The notes under the pieces: generated by a model
The model's database searches: none
Seen by the model: only the letters and a program-made list of their open reading frames with translations
Told to the model about the DNA's origin: nothing
Shown here: in pieces, positions 21,350 to 32,331 of the stretch
How positions within the stretch are numbered: position 1 is the first letter of the stretch
Layout of the letters: every line of letters begins with the position of its first letter
Position numbers and translations under genes: made by a program
Assembly (NCBI GenBank): GCA_011319805.1
Contig: SJRY01000310.1
Span: forward strand, 1-64,000
Reading direction: 5' to 3'
DNA length: 64,000 nucleotides
Origin: Macrocybe gigantea
Taxonomy: Eukaryota > Basidiomycota > Agaricomycetes > Agaricales > Callistosporiaceae

Positions 21350-22761
21350 GATGTTAACATGTTCTCCGTCCCTACTCTTCAGGGACCTCAGCATAAACTC
21401 GGAGCACATTTGCAGAGTATTGTAAATGCGCACCTTCCCTCGCGCGGGAAATCAAACTCGCTTTGCCGATCCGCCACTCATCACTCCCCTCTAGTACAGT
21501 GCGACCGGAGGACTCACGTTCAAACCAGGGCGCCCCACCTCCGAGACCAGCTCGGAACCCAAACTGCCCTCCTCCACCCTCTCGTGCGCGATCTCGTTCC
21601 TGGACTCCTGGACATGGACTGCCTCCTCCGGTCAATAGGGCTACTTGCCCATCTTCCGGTAAGCGCTCCTATGCGCAAGCCCTGGCCCAACCGGCAACAC
21701 TCCTGCCGAGGCTATTGTAGCCCTGGCAAAGACATTCCCACACCTCCCCACAGAGAAGATTGTCTCCCTGCAAAAGGAAGCAACCGGGAGCCGTCTGGAC
21801 CACCTAAGAAGAAGGCGAAGTCCACCTCTCATGGACCGTCCCGTCGTAACGTCCGGGTCAGTTACTCTTTTCCGGCTGACAACGATTCTGTTGCCGCCGG
21901 AGCTCTCCTTAATGCCCTTAATAGGGCGTTGACCACTGGCAAGTCCTGGATTCGATGCGAATCTATCCAGGATCACTCGCCTCCTCGTTCTCTTGCTTGA
22001 TGACAAGGGTGGCTTCTCCGAAAGACCTCAGCATTTTGCGTGAGGCCGCTCTCTGCTGTGCTCTGCAGGATCTACTGTCGAGCTCGCAATCCCGACAAGC
22101 GTTTCTTATTTGAAACTGCTCGACGTTCCCTATTTCAATGCCGATGGTAGCATTATCACTGCCCGGCAGGCTTACGAGATTCTCCGAGACTCTTCCTTCT
22201 CGGATCTCATTACTCTCGTTGGAGTACCGCGTGTCATGCGCAACTCAAGAATTCCGATACTGCAACCGTCTGGTTCAACATCGAAGACACGTCAACTGGC
22301 CAGAACGTAAAGGCTCTGGACAATTGTACAGTTATGGTCAGGAATTGGCGTTGCCAATTCAAGGCCGCTCTCTCTTCGCCGGGAGTTCCTCTTTGCGAAC
22401 GCTGCTGGCGCTGGGGCACTCTGCATTGAAGTGCAACCAGCAATCTCTCCGCTGCCCGATCTGTGGGGAATCCCACAGAAAGGAACACCATCGTACCCTG
22501 GCGTCGTGCTGCAAGGCTCGACCCAAGGCTAACCCTCCTCGTGAGGCTACTCCAGCGGGCCAGCCCTGCCCTCATCCTCCTAAGTGTCTCAGCTGCAGCC
22601 GAGACCATTCCACCGACGACCGGAAGTGTCCCTTCTGGAAAAATCGCTTTGATCCAGATTGGATCAAGGAGCACTATAAGCTGGTACGTGATCGCAAACG
22701 ATCAGGTAGCAATCATCCTAATGCCTCCCCGCAGCGTAATGCGGAGGCCGACGCATCATGA
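21350..22761 (+). pseudogene. LINE L2 ORF1, N-terminally truncated
   Basis: ORF1 from GDVNMF to EADAS, split by several one-base indels (near 21455, 21700, 21985, 22065, 22240). The knuckles are intact at the end: ALKCNQQSLRCPICGESH, then CLSCSRDHSTDDRKC. The stop overlaps the ORF2 start at 22758. Confidence 0.87.
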
Positions 22762-25600
22762 GTGTCTCCTCGGGTAGCACAGCCTCGGCTGTGGTCCCCG
22801 GTTCAAGGGGACGTTCATTGATTTCTTCTTTTCGTATTTTCTCTCAGAATGTAAATAGAAAATATGTACACATGGACATGCTCCCCTCTACTCTCGGGAG
22901 GGATTATGATATTCTGTTTTTCCAAGAACCCGCTTGGAATCTCATAAGACACGCTCCGTCTGCCCTCAAGTTGAGGCGAGGCAGTAATTGGTGGTCCCAC
23001 TCATCCAGACTGGACCTGTATCGTCCGATCATCTCTCGAGGATCCTCCTCGGGTTATGGCCTACGTACATAACAGGCTTCGTCGCCTGTGTCCATCCCTT
23101 CGTCGTGACCTAGTTGATAGTCGCGATCTTATGATTGTTAGCTTTGCCACCCCTGGCGAGCCTCTCTTTCTCGCTAATGCATACTCTGATGTGGATGCTA
23201 GCGCCATCCGTCTCTTGCATGATTGTGCAGAGCGTCCCGATTTCCCCAACTTGATTTATCTCGGAGGGGACTTCAATTGTCATTATGAACTCTGGGATGG
23301 AGTTCATAATTCGCAGCGGTCTCGAGGGGAGATGCTGTGTAATGCAGCTCTCGATCTCGGTTTGGAATGGTCGGAACCAGTAACCCTGGGCCGACGTTCA
23401 TTTCACATAACCCCGAGCTCCGGCCCTTGGTTATTGACTTGATGTTCATCCCCATTGATAGTGGGGATTGCCATCCTCGCATGATTGATGCGCTCAAGCT
23501 GACATCGGACCATGTCCCATTGTCACTTGTATTGGATGTTCCTCTGCTAGACCTATCCGTCCAGTGACGAACGTTAAGTAAGGACAGCATGCTGGAGTTT
23601 ATATCCAATATTGCAGGTGATCTTCTCGGAATGGACATTGTCCCTATCGAGACTAACAACGACCTCGAGAGCGTCTTGTCGACACTATCAAAGGCCATTG
23701 ATCGAGCTTGGAACCTCCATTCTAAGGAATGCAAGCTCTCAAAACGGAGCAAGGGTTGGTGGAACCAACACTGCTCTGAGACTCTTGATACTTTCAGACA
23801 AACCCGGTCTGAAAGAGATCATCGCATCTGGCAGCGAGCTGTCAAAGATGCTAAGTGCGCCTTCTTTGATCAACGGATCAGGGAGGTTGCAGAAAAGTCT
23901 CGTCGTCCATGGGATCTAGCTGCATGGACAAGGCAGAGACCCCTACCTGACTACGAAGCTATCTCGTTCCAGGGACAGCCTTGTAATTCTATCGAAGCGC
24001 TTTGGAATGCGCTTGATAAGTCTTATAATGCTGCGTCTGATCGCACAGTTAATTTGGATCGCCTCAATGATCTCGAAGCGCATCCAGTACGGGACTGGGT
24101 CCCGTTCTCTGCTACCGAGCTCCGAGAGTCCTTAGAGCCCTGTAGCAATACGTTGGCACCAGGACCAGACCATCTGTCTTGGAACCACATCAAACAGCTG
24201 GTGAAATTTCCTCACATAGCTGCATTTATCTTGAACATTGCAAATGCATGTCTAGATTTGGGGCACTGGCCCTCTTACTTCAAACAGAGTTTGTCGGTTA
24301 TCATTCCGAAACCTGGCAAACCTGCATACGATACCCCGAAAGCCTTTCGTCCGATTGTGCTTTTGAATACCCTCAGCAAGCTCGTCGAGAAGATGCTGGC
24401 GCGATGTATGCAGTACGAAGCGACCAAATTTGCTGTCTTCGATCCAAAGCAGTTCGGCGGCATCCGTCAGAACTCAACTGAGGATGCTGGGGTCTTCCTT
24501 ACCCATATCATCCGTCAGGGGTGGTCTAAAGGATTCAAAACGAGTGTCATCGCTTTTGATGTCACTCAGTATTTTCCTTCACTGAACCATCGTATGTTGG
24601 TAAAGATTCTTCAACATGGAGGCTTTGCACGACAGGTGTCAAAGTTCTTCGAATCATATCTCGTTGGGCGCAAAACTTCTTATGCCTGGCGTAGTGCTAT
24701 CTCTCCAGAGTTCGATGCCGACGTGGGAGTTGGTCAAGGCTCTGCACTCTCCCCAGTATTGTCAGTGCTTTACTTGGCACCGGTACTGAAACTTTATCAG
24801 AAAGCTGGTGATATGCCAGTAATCATGTCATTTGTCGATGACGGACTGATCATCGCTCAGTCCAAATCCACATCGGACAATGTTCCGAAACTGTAGAGGG
24901 CTTATGCCTCTGTGCATAACCTCTTCACTGACTTCGGTCTTGTTGTAGAACACAACAAGACTGAACTACAACACTTTTCACGCAATAGTATGGACCCTCG
25001 TCCGTCTATTGACTTGGGTTTTGCTCCATTTACGGGCAATACCCCGCTTCGACCCAAGAATGTCTGGCGATACCTTGGTTTCTTTTTGGACTCATGCCTT
25101 TCTTTTAAGGAGCATGTTCGATTCTATGCTACGAAGGCCTTGACTACCGCCAGGGCCTTCCAAATGTTGGGCAATTCTGTTCAGGGCTTACCCCCTCAAC
25201 AAAAACGCATTCTCTACTTGTCGTGCATGCGTCCCATCGCAACGTACGGCTGTTTATTGTGGAACTTCAATGGCATGCGTAATGTCGCACTGTTGAAACA
25301 ACTATGCCAAATGCAGTGCAAAGCATGCATTTGGATTAATGGACAGTTTCACACCACTCCTGAGGGTGCAGCTGAAACAATGGCCTGCGTCGAACCTATC
25401 GGCGGGTTCATTAAAAGGCTGAAAGTCAGCTCGTCTGCCCGCTTAGCTAACTCCAATCTGAGGCATGCCCTCAGATCCATTAGTACACCCGCCTCAGTTG
25501 GGGGTGACCCATCTAAAGTGAGAAATCTCACTTCTTTGTCAGACAGACAGTGTGCTGCGCTTAAGTCCCCACTCAAGGATTTGGTGGATACAAGCGGACT
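22758..25600 (+). pseudogene. LINE L2 ORF2: endonuclease and RT, no RNase H
   Basis: It starts MSVSSGSTASAVV. Endonuclease motifs FFQEPAWNL and GDFNCHYELW are visible, with frameshifts near 22975 and 23378. RT is open from 23589 to 24896 with AFDVTQYFPSL, GVGQGSALSPVL and FVDDGLII, then TAG at KL* (others CAG). The frame goes on (24912-25590) to KSPLKDLVD, where it fuses to 3' UTR sequence. TAG and deletion are both shared with L4. Confidence 0.9.
22778..22812 (+). promoter_or_regulatory. Twin hairpins just downstream of the ATGA overlap
   Basis: CACAGC-CTCG-GCTGTG (22778-22793) is followed at once by GTCCCC-GGTTCAA-GGGGAC (22794-22812), starting 17 nt after the ORF2 ATG. Both stems are visible, sometimes one pair shorter, in every copy with this region. 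In some two-ORF LINEs, SART1 being the worked example, a structure just downstream of an overlapping stop/start supports translation of ORF2; a similar role here is inference. Confidence 0.55.
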
Positions 25601-25651
25601 GCCAGCGTGCACCGCTATATAAACTGTTGATTTAAAAAAAAAAAAAAAAAA

Positions 25652-27388
25652 GATAGTTGCGATCTTATGATTGTTAGCTTTGCCACCCCTGGTGAGCCTC
25701 TCTTTCTCGCTAATGCCTATTCTGATGTGGATGCTAGCGCCATCCGTCTCCTGCATGATTGTGCGGAGCATCCCGATTTCCCCAACTTGATTTACCTCGG
25801 AGGGGACTTCAATTGTCATTATGAACTCTGGGATGGAGTTCATAATTCGCAGCGTTCTCGAGGAGAGATGCTGTGTAATGCAGCTCTTGATCTCGGTCTA
25901 GAATGGTCGGAACCCAGTAACCCTGGGCCGACGTTCATTTCACATAACCCCGAGCTCCGGCCCTTGGTTATTGATTTGATGTTCATCTCCATTGATAGTG
26001 TGGATTGTCATCCTCGCATTCTTGATGCGCTCAAGTTGACATCGGACCATGCTCTGCTGTCACTTGTGTTGGACGTTCCCCTGCTTGACTTATCTGTCCG
26101 GCATCGAACGCTAAGCAAAGATAGTGTGCCAGAGTTTATCTCTGACATTGCTGCTGATCTTCTCGGGATGGACATAGTCCCTATCGAGACTAACAACGAC
26201 CTCGAAAGTGTCTTGCTAACACTCTTAAAGGCTATTGACTGAGCTTGGAACCTTCATTCTAAGGAATGCAAGCTTTCAAAATGGAGCAAAGGTTGGTGGA
26301 ACCAGCACTGCTCTGAGACCCTTGATACTTTCAGGCAAACCCGTACTGAAAGGGATCATCGCATCTGGCAGCGAGCGGTCAAAGATGCTAAATGTGCCTT
26401 CTTTGATCAGCGGATCAAAGAGGTTGCTGAGAAATCTCACTGTCCATGGGACCTAGCTGCATGGACAAAACAGAGACCTTTACCAGACTACAAAGCTATC
26501 TCTTATCAGGGACAGCCGTGCAACTCTATCGAAGCACTTTGGAATGCACTTGATAAGTCTTATAACGCTGCGTCTGATCGCGCAGTTAATTTGGATTGCC
26601 TTAACGACCTCGAAGCGCATCCGGTGAGGGACTGGGTCCCTTTCTCTGCTACAGAACTCCGAGAGTCCTTGGAGCCTTATAGCAATACATCGGCACCAGG
26701 ACCAGATCATCTGTCTTGGAGCCATGTTAAACAGCTGGTGAAGTTCCCTCACGTAGCTGCATTTATCTTGAACATTGCAAATGCATGTCTAGATTTGGGG
26801 CACTGGCCCTCTTACTTCAAACAGAGTTTGTCGGTTATCATTCCGAAACCTGGCAAACCTGCATACGATACCCCGAAAGCCTTTCGTCCGATTGTGCTTT
26901 TGAATACCCTCAGCAAGCTCGTCGAGAAGATGCTGGCGCGATGTATGCAGTACGAAGCGACCAAATTTGCTGTCTTCGATCCGAAACAGTTCGGCGGCAT
27001 CCGTCAGAATTCAACTGAGGATGCCGGAGTCTTCCTTACCCACATTATCCATCAAGGATGGTCTAGGGGCTTCAAAATGAGTGTCATCACCTTTGATGTT
27101 GCTCAATATTTTCCTTCACTTAACCACCATATGTTAGTGAAGATTCTTCAACACGGAGGCTTTGCACGACAAGTGTCAAAGTTCTTTGAATCGTATCTTG
27201 TTAGGCGCAAGACTTCCTATGCCTGGCGCAGCGCTATCTCTCCAGAGTTTGACGCCGACGTTGGGGTTGGTCAAGGCTCAGCTCTCTCTCCAGTATTGTC
27301 AGCGCTTTACTTAGCGCGGTGCTGAAATTATATCAGAAAGCTAGTGACATGCCAGTTATCATGTCATTCGTCGATGATGGACTGATTA
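25652..27388 (+). pseudogene. LINE L3 ORF2 fragment, endonuclease to RT
   Basis: It begins in the endonuclease (DLMIVSFATPGEPLFLANAY) right after the A tail of L2. Further on are GDFNCHYELW and SDHALLSLVLDV, a TGA (CGA expected) near 26240, then RT with AQYFPSLNHHMLVKIL and VGQGSALSPVL. One base is lost near 27318. It stops at FVDDGLII where L4 begins. It belongs to a different subfamily from L2/L4 (IDSVDCHPRILD, TFDVAQYF). Confidence 0.9.
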
Positions 27389-27444
27389 TTTTTTTTTTTT
27401 TTTTTAAATCAACAATTTATATAGCGGTGCACGCTGGCAGTCCG

Positions 27445-30282
27445 CTTGTATCACCAAATCCTTGAGTGGGGACTTAAGCACAGCACGCTGTCTGTCTGAC
27501 AAAGAAGCGAGATTTCTCACTTTAGATGGGTCACCCCCAACTGAGGCGGGTGTACTAATGGATCTGAGGGCATGCCTCAGATTGGAGTTAGCTAAGCGGG
27601 CAGACGAGCTGACTTTCAGCCTTTTAATGAACCCGCCGATAGGTTCGACGCAGGCCATTGTTTCAGCTGCACCCTCAGGAGTGGTGTGAAACTGTCCATT
27701 AATCCAAATGCATGCTTTGCACTGCATTTGGCATAGTTGTTTCAACAGTGCGACATTACGCATGCCATTGAAGTTCCACAATAAACAGCCGTACGTTGCG
27801 ATGGGACGCATGCACGACAAGTAGAGAATGCGTTTTTGTTGAGGGGGTAAGCCCTGAACAGAATTGCCCAACATTTGGAAGGCCCTGGCGGTAGTCAAGG
27901 CCTTCGTAGCATAGAATCGAACATGCTCCTTAAAAGAAAGGCATGCGTCCAAAAAGAAACCAAGGTATCGCCAGACATTCTTGGGTCGAAGCGGGGTATT
28001 GCCCGTAAATGGAGCAAAACCCAAGTCAATAGACGGACGAGGGTCCATACTATTGCGTGAAAAGTGCTGTAGTTCAGTCTTGTTGTGTTCTACAACAAGA
28101 CCGAAGTCAGTGAAGAGGTTATGCACAGAGGCATAAGCCCTCTACAGTTTCGGAACATTGTCCGATGTGGATTTGGACTGAGCGATGATCAGTCCGTCAT
28201 CGACAAATGACATGATTACTGGCATATCACCAGCTTTCTGATAAAGTTTCAGTACCGGTGCCAAGTAAAGCACTGACAATACTGGGGAGAGTGCAGAGCC
28301 TTGACCAACTCCCACGTCGGCATCGAACTCTGGAGAGATAGCACTACGCCAGGCATAAGAAGTTTTGCGCCCAACGAGATATGATTCGAAGAACTTTGAC
28401 ACCTGTCGTGCAAAGCCTCCATGTTGAAGAATCTTCACCAACATACGATGGTTCAGTGAAGGAAAATACTGAGTGACATCAAAAGCGATGACACTCGTTT
28501 TGAATCCTTTAGACCACCCCTGACGGATGATATGGGTAAGGAAGACCCCAGCATCCTCAGTTGAGTTCTGACGGATGCCGCCGAACTGCTTTGGATCGAA
28601 GACAGCAAATTTGGTCGCTTCGTACTGCATACATCGCGCCAGCATCTTCTCGACGAGCTTGCTGAGGGTATTCAAAAGCACAATCGGACGAAAGGCTTTC
28701 GGGGTATCGTATGCAGGTTTGCCAGGTTTCGGAATGATAACCGACAAACTCTGTTTGAAGTAAGAGGGCCAGTGCCCCAAATCTAGACATGCATTTGCAA
28801 TGTTCAAGATAAATGCAGCTATGTGAGGAAATTTCACCAGCTGTTTGATGTGGTTCCAAGACAGATGGTCTGGTCCTGGTGCCAACGTATTGCTACAGGG
28901 CTCTAAGGACTCTCGGAGCTCGGTAGCAGAGAACGGGACCCAGTCCCGTACTGGATGCGCTTCGAGATCATTGAGGCGATCCAAATTAACTGTGCGATCA
29001 GACGCAGCATTATAAGACTTATCAAGCGCATTCCAAAGCGCTTCGATAGAATTACAAGGCTGTCCTGGAACGAGATAGCTTCGTAGTCAGGTAGGGGTCT
29101 CTGCCTTGTCCATGCAGCTAGATCCCATGGACGACGAGACTTTTCTGCAACCTCCCTGATCCGTTGATCAAAGAAGGCGCACTTAGCATCTTTGACAGCT
29201 CGCTGCCAGATGCGATGATCTCTTTCAGACCGGGTTTGTCTGAAAGTATCAAGAGTCTCAGAGCAGTGTTGGTTCCACCAACCCTTGCTCCGTTTTGAGA
29301 GCTTGCATTCCTTAGAATGGAGGTTCCAAGCTCGATCAATGGCCTTTGATAGTGTCGACAAGACGCTCTCGAGGTCGTTGTTAGTCTCGATAGGGACAAT
29401 GTCCATTCCGAGAAGATCACCTGCAATATTGGATATAAACTCCAGCATGCTGTCCTTACTTAACGTTCGTCACTGGACGGATAGGTCTAGCAGAGGAACA
29501 TCCAATACAAGTGACAATGGGACATGGTCCGATGTCAGCTTGAGCGCATCAATCATGCGAGGATGGCAATCCCCACTATCAATGGGGATGAACATCAAGT
29601 CAATAACCAAGGGCCGGAGCTCGGGGTTATGTGAAATGAACGTCGGCCCAGGGTTACTGGGTTCCGACCATTCCAAACCGAGATCGAGAGCTGCATTACA
29701 CAGCATCTCCCCTCGAGACCGCTGCGAATTATGAACTCCATCCCAGAGTTCATAATGACAATTGAAGTCCCCTCCGAGATAAATCAAGTTGGGGAAATCG
29801 GGACGCTCTGCACAATCATGCAAGAGACGGATGGCGCTAGCATCCACATCAGAGTATGCATTAGCGAGAAAGAGAGGCTCGCAGGGGTGGCAAAGCTAAC
29901 AATCATAAGATCGCGACTATCAACTAGGTCACGACGAAGGGATGGACACAGGCGACGAAGCCTGTTATGTACGTAGGCCATAACCCGAGGAGGATCCTCG
30001 AGAGATGATCGGCGGACGATACAGGTCCAGTCTGGATGAGTGGGACCACCAATTACTGCCTCGCCCTCAACTTGAGGGCAGACGGAGCGTGTCTTATGAG
30101 ATTCCAAGCGGTTCTTGGAAAAACAGAATATCATAATCCCTCCCGAGAGTAGAGGGGAGCATGTCCATGTGTACATATTTTCTATTTACATTCTGAGAGA
30201 AAATACGAAAAGAAGAAATCAATGAACGTCCCCTTGAACCGGGGACCACAGCCGAGGCTGTGCTACCCGAGGAGACACTCAT
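27445..30282 (-). pseudogene. LINE L4 ORF2: endonuclease and RT, no RNase H
   Basis: ORF2 starts at ATG 30282, overlapping the ORF1 stop. The endonuclease is broken by small indels near 30110 and 29880. The RT half has a one-base loss near 29067 and then stays open to PKL followed by TAG (28142). The remaining frame (27404-28126) ends KSPLKDLV and fuses to UTR sequence. It shares the TAG and the deletion with L2. Confidence 0.9.
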
Positions 30283-32135
30283 GATGCGTCGGCCTCCGCA
30301 TTACGCTGCGGGGAGGCATTAGGATGATTGCTACCTGATCGTTTGCGATCACGTACCAGCTTATAGTGCTCCTTGATCCAATCTGGATCAAAGCGATTTT
30401 TCCAGAAGGGACACTTCCGGTCGTCGGTGGAATGGTCTCGGCTGCAGCTGAGACACTTAGGAGGATGAGGGCAGGGCTGGCCCGCTGGAGTAGCCTCACG
30501 AGGAGGGTTAGCCTTGGGTCGAGCCTTGCAGCACGACGCCAGGGTACGATGGTGTTCCTTTCTATGACATTCCCCACAGATCGGACAGCGGAGAGATTGC
30601 TGGTTGCACTTCAACGCAGAGTGCCCCCAGCGCCAGCAGCGTTCGCAAAGAGGAACTCCCGGCGAAGAGAGAGCGGCCTTGAATTGGCAACGCCAATTCC
30701 TGACCATAACTGTACAATTGTCCAGAGCCTTTACGTTCTGGCCAGTTGACGTGTCTTCGATGTTGAACCAGACGGTTGCAGTATCGGAATTCTTGGAGTT
30801 GCGCATGACACGCGGTACCCCAACGAGAGTAATGAGATCCGAGAAGGAAGAGTCTCGAAGAATCTCGTAAGCCTGCCGGGCAGTGATAATGCTACCATGG
30901 CATTGAAATAGGAAACGTCGAGCAGTTTCAAATAAGAAACGCTCGTCGGGATTGCGAGCTCAATAGTAGATCCTGCCGGAGCACAGCGGAGAGCGGCCTC
31001 ACGCAAAATGCTGAGGTCTTTCGGAGAAGCCACCCTCGTCATCAAGCAAGAGAACGAGGAGGCGGAATGATCCTGGATAGATTCGCATCGAATCCAGGAC
31101 TTGCCAGTGGTCAACGCCCTGTTAAGGGCATTAAGGAGAGCTCCGGCGGCAACAGAGTCGTTGTCAGCTGGAAAAGAGTAACTGACCCGGACGTTACGAC
31201 GGGACGGTCCGTGAGAAGTGGACTTCGCCTTTTTCTTAGGTGGTCCAGACAGCTCCCCGGTTGCTTCCTTTTGCAAGGAGACAATCTTCTCTGCGGGGAG
31301 GTGTGGGAATGTCTTTGCCAGGGCTACAATAGCCTCGGCAGGAGTGTTGGCCGGTTGGGCCAGGGCTTGTGCATAGGAGCGCTTACCGGAAGATGGGCGA
31401 GTAGCCCTATTGACTGGAGGAGGCGGTCCACGTCCAGGAGTCCGGGAACGAGATCGCGCGCGAGGGGGTGGAGGAGAGCGGTTTGGGTTCTGAGCCGGTC
31501 TCGGAGGCGGGGCGCCCTGGTTCGAACGTGAGTCCTCCGGTCGCACTGTACCAGAGGGGAGTGATGAGTGGCGGGATCGGCAAAGCGAGTTGATTTCCCG
31601 TGCAAGGGAAGGTGTGCATTTACAATACTCTGCAAGCGTGCTCCGAGTTCATGCTGAGGTCCCTGAAGAGTGGGGACGGAGAACATGTTAACATCGCCAG
31701 CAGTAGCGACCAAGGCCGCAATACCCTCAGCGATGGCATATTGGTAGCCCGCCGGGATGGAGACAGATGCTTTGCCGACCTTGAGGATCCAATCCTTAAG
31801 GGCGGTGAGGGATTCGGTGGCGGCCTTCGCTTCACCGTGAAGGAACCGATGCCCTTCGGGAAAGATCGCAATACCGATAGAATTGTCGTTATAAGCTGCC
31901 TCCGTGGACAGCATCGACAGAGATGGAGGAACGGGGGGTTCGGTAGACCCAGTCCGGTTCGAGGGGCCAGCGTCATCGGTATCCATTAAACCGTCGCCGC
32001 CTTGGAAGAGAAGGCTCCTATCCCCCGAGGGGGAAGGAGCGGGGGTCGAGAGGGGCCTGAGGGGGTCCGCCCAGGGTGTGGATTTAGCGGTGGAGGCCCA
32101 CCGCTGCCAACAATATTGAGCGGATCGTCGCTCAT
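30279..32135 (-). pseudogene. LINE L4 ORF1, frameshifted
   Basis: From MSDD (32135) through MDTDDAGPSN (31986) and GDVNMFSVPTLQGPQ to three knuckles CERCWRWGHSALKC, CPICGECH and CLSCSRDHS. Breaks lie in a C run near 32045, near 31555 and near 30895. A Ser to Cys change sits in the second knuckle (GECH). Confidence 0.88.
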
Positions 32136-32331
32136 TGAAAAACTCTAATAAATCGGTGGATTTTCAGCTGATTTTCGCGATTTTAAGAACGGGGAGTGCT
32201 CAAGGATGTAGGTATCCAGATCTGCAACCTGATCAAAGATCGTCCCAAGTGTTGTCGCCGTAGAATGAGGAATGCGATTTGTGAGAGTTGTTTACAGTTG
32301 TTTACAAGTGGGGGTTGTGAAAAGAGAAGCG

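Larger units (their letters stand above)
21350..25651 (+). mobile_element. LINE L2, 5'-truncated, RNase H deleted
   Basis: It starts inside ORF1 (GDVNMFSVPTLQGP) directly at the A tail of L0. It continues through ORF1 and ORF2 to KDLVD, then jumps to the last roughly 40 bp of the 3' UTR (acaagcggactgcc) and an 18-nt A tail (25634-25651). About 1.7 kb holding the whole RNase H domain is missing. The same jump is present in L4. Confidence 0.9.
27389..32331 (-). mobile_element. LINE L4, intact 5' end, RNase H deleted
   Basis: It runs from CGCTTCTCTTTTC at 32331 to an 18-nt tail (27389-27406). It carries ORF1, endonuclease and RT, but KDLV joins directly to the 3' UTR end, the same roughly 1.7-kb RNase H deletion as L2. 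The left flank is L3 and the right flank is copia integrase, so no matching target duplication exists: one flank has been rearranged. Confidence 0.9.

Noticed and set aside
25585..25620. RNase H deletion in L2/L4 as a spliced intron
   Set aside because: The joint does not use a GT...AG pair at fitting positions, and the bases around it are explained by a one-base microhomology deletion.
27061..27388. L3 and L10 as two halves of one element split by L4-L9
   Set aside because: They overlap in RT sequence and differ at several residues (L3 VRRKTS, SAISPEFDADV; L10 VGRKTS, SATSPEFDANV), so they are two copies of one subfamily.
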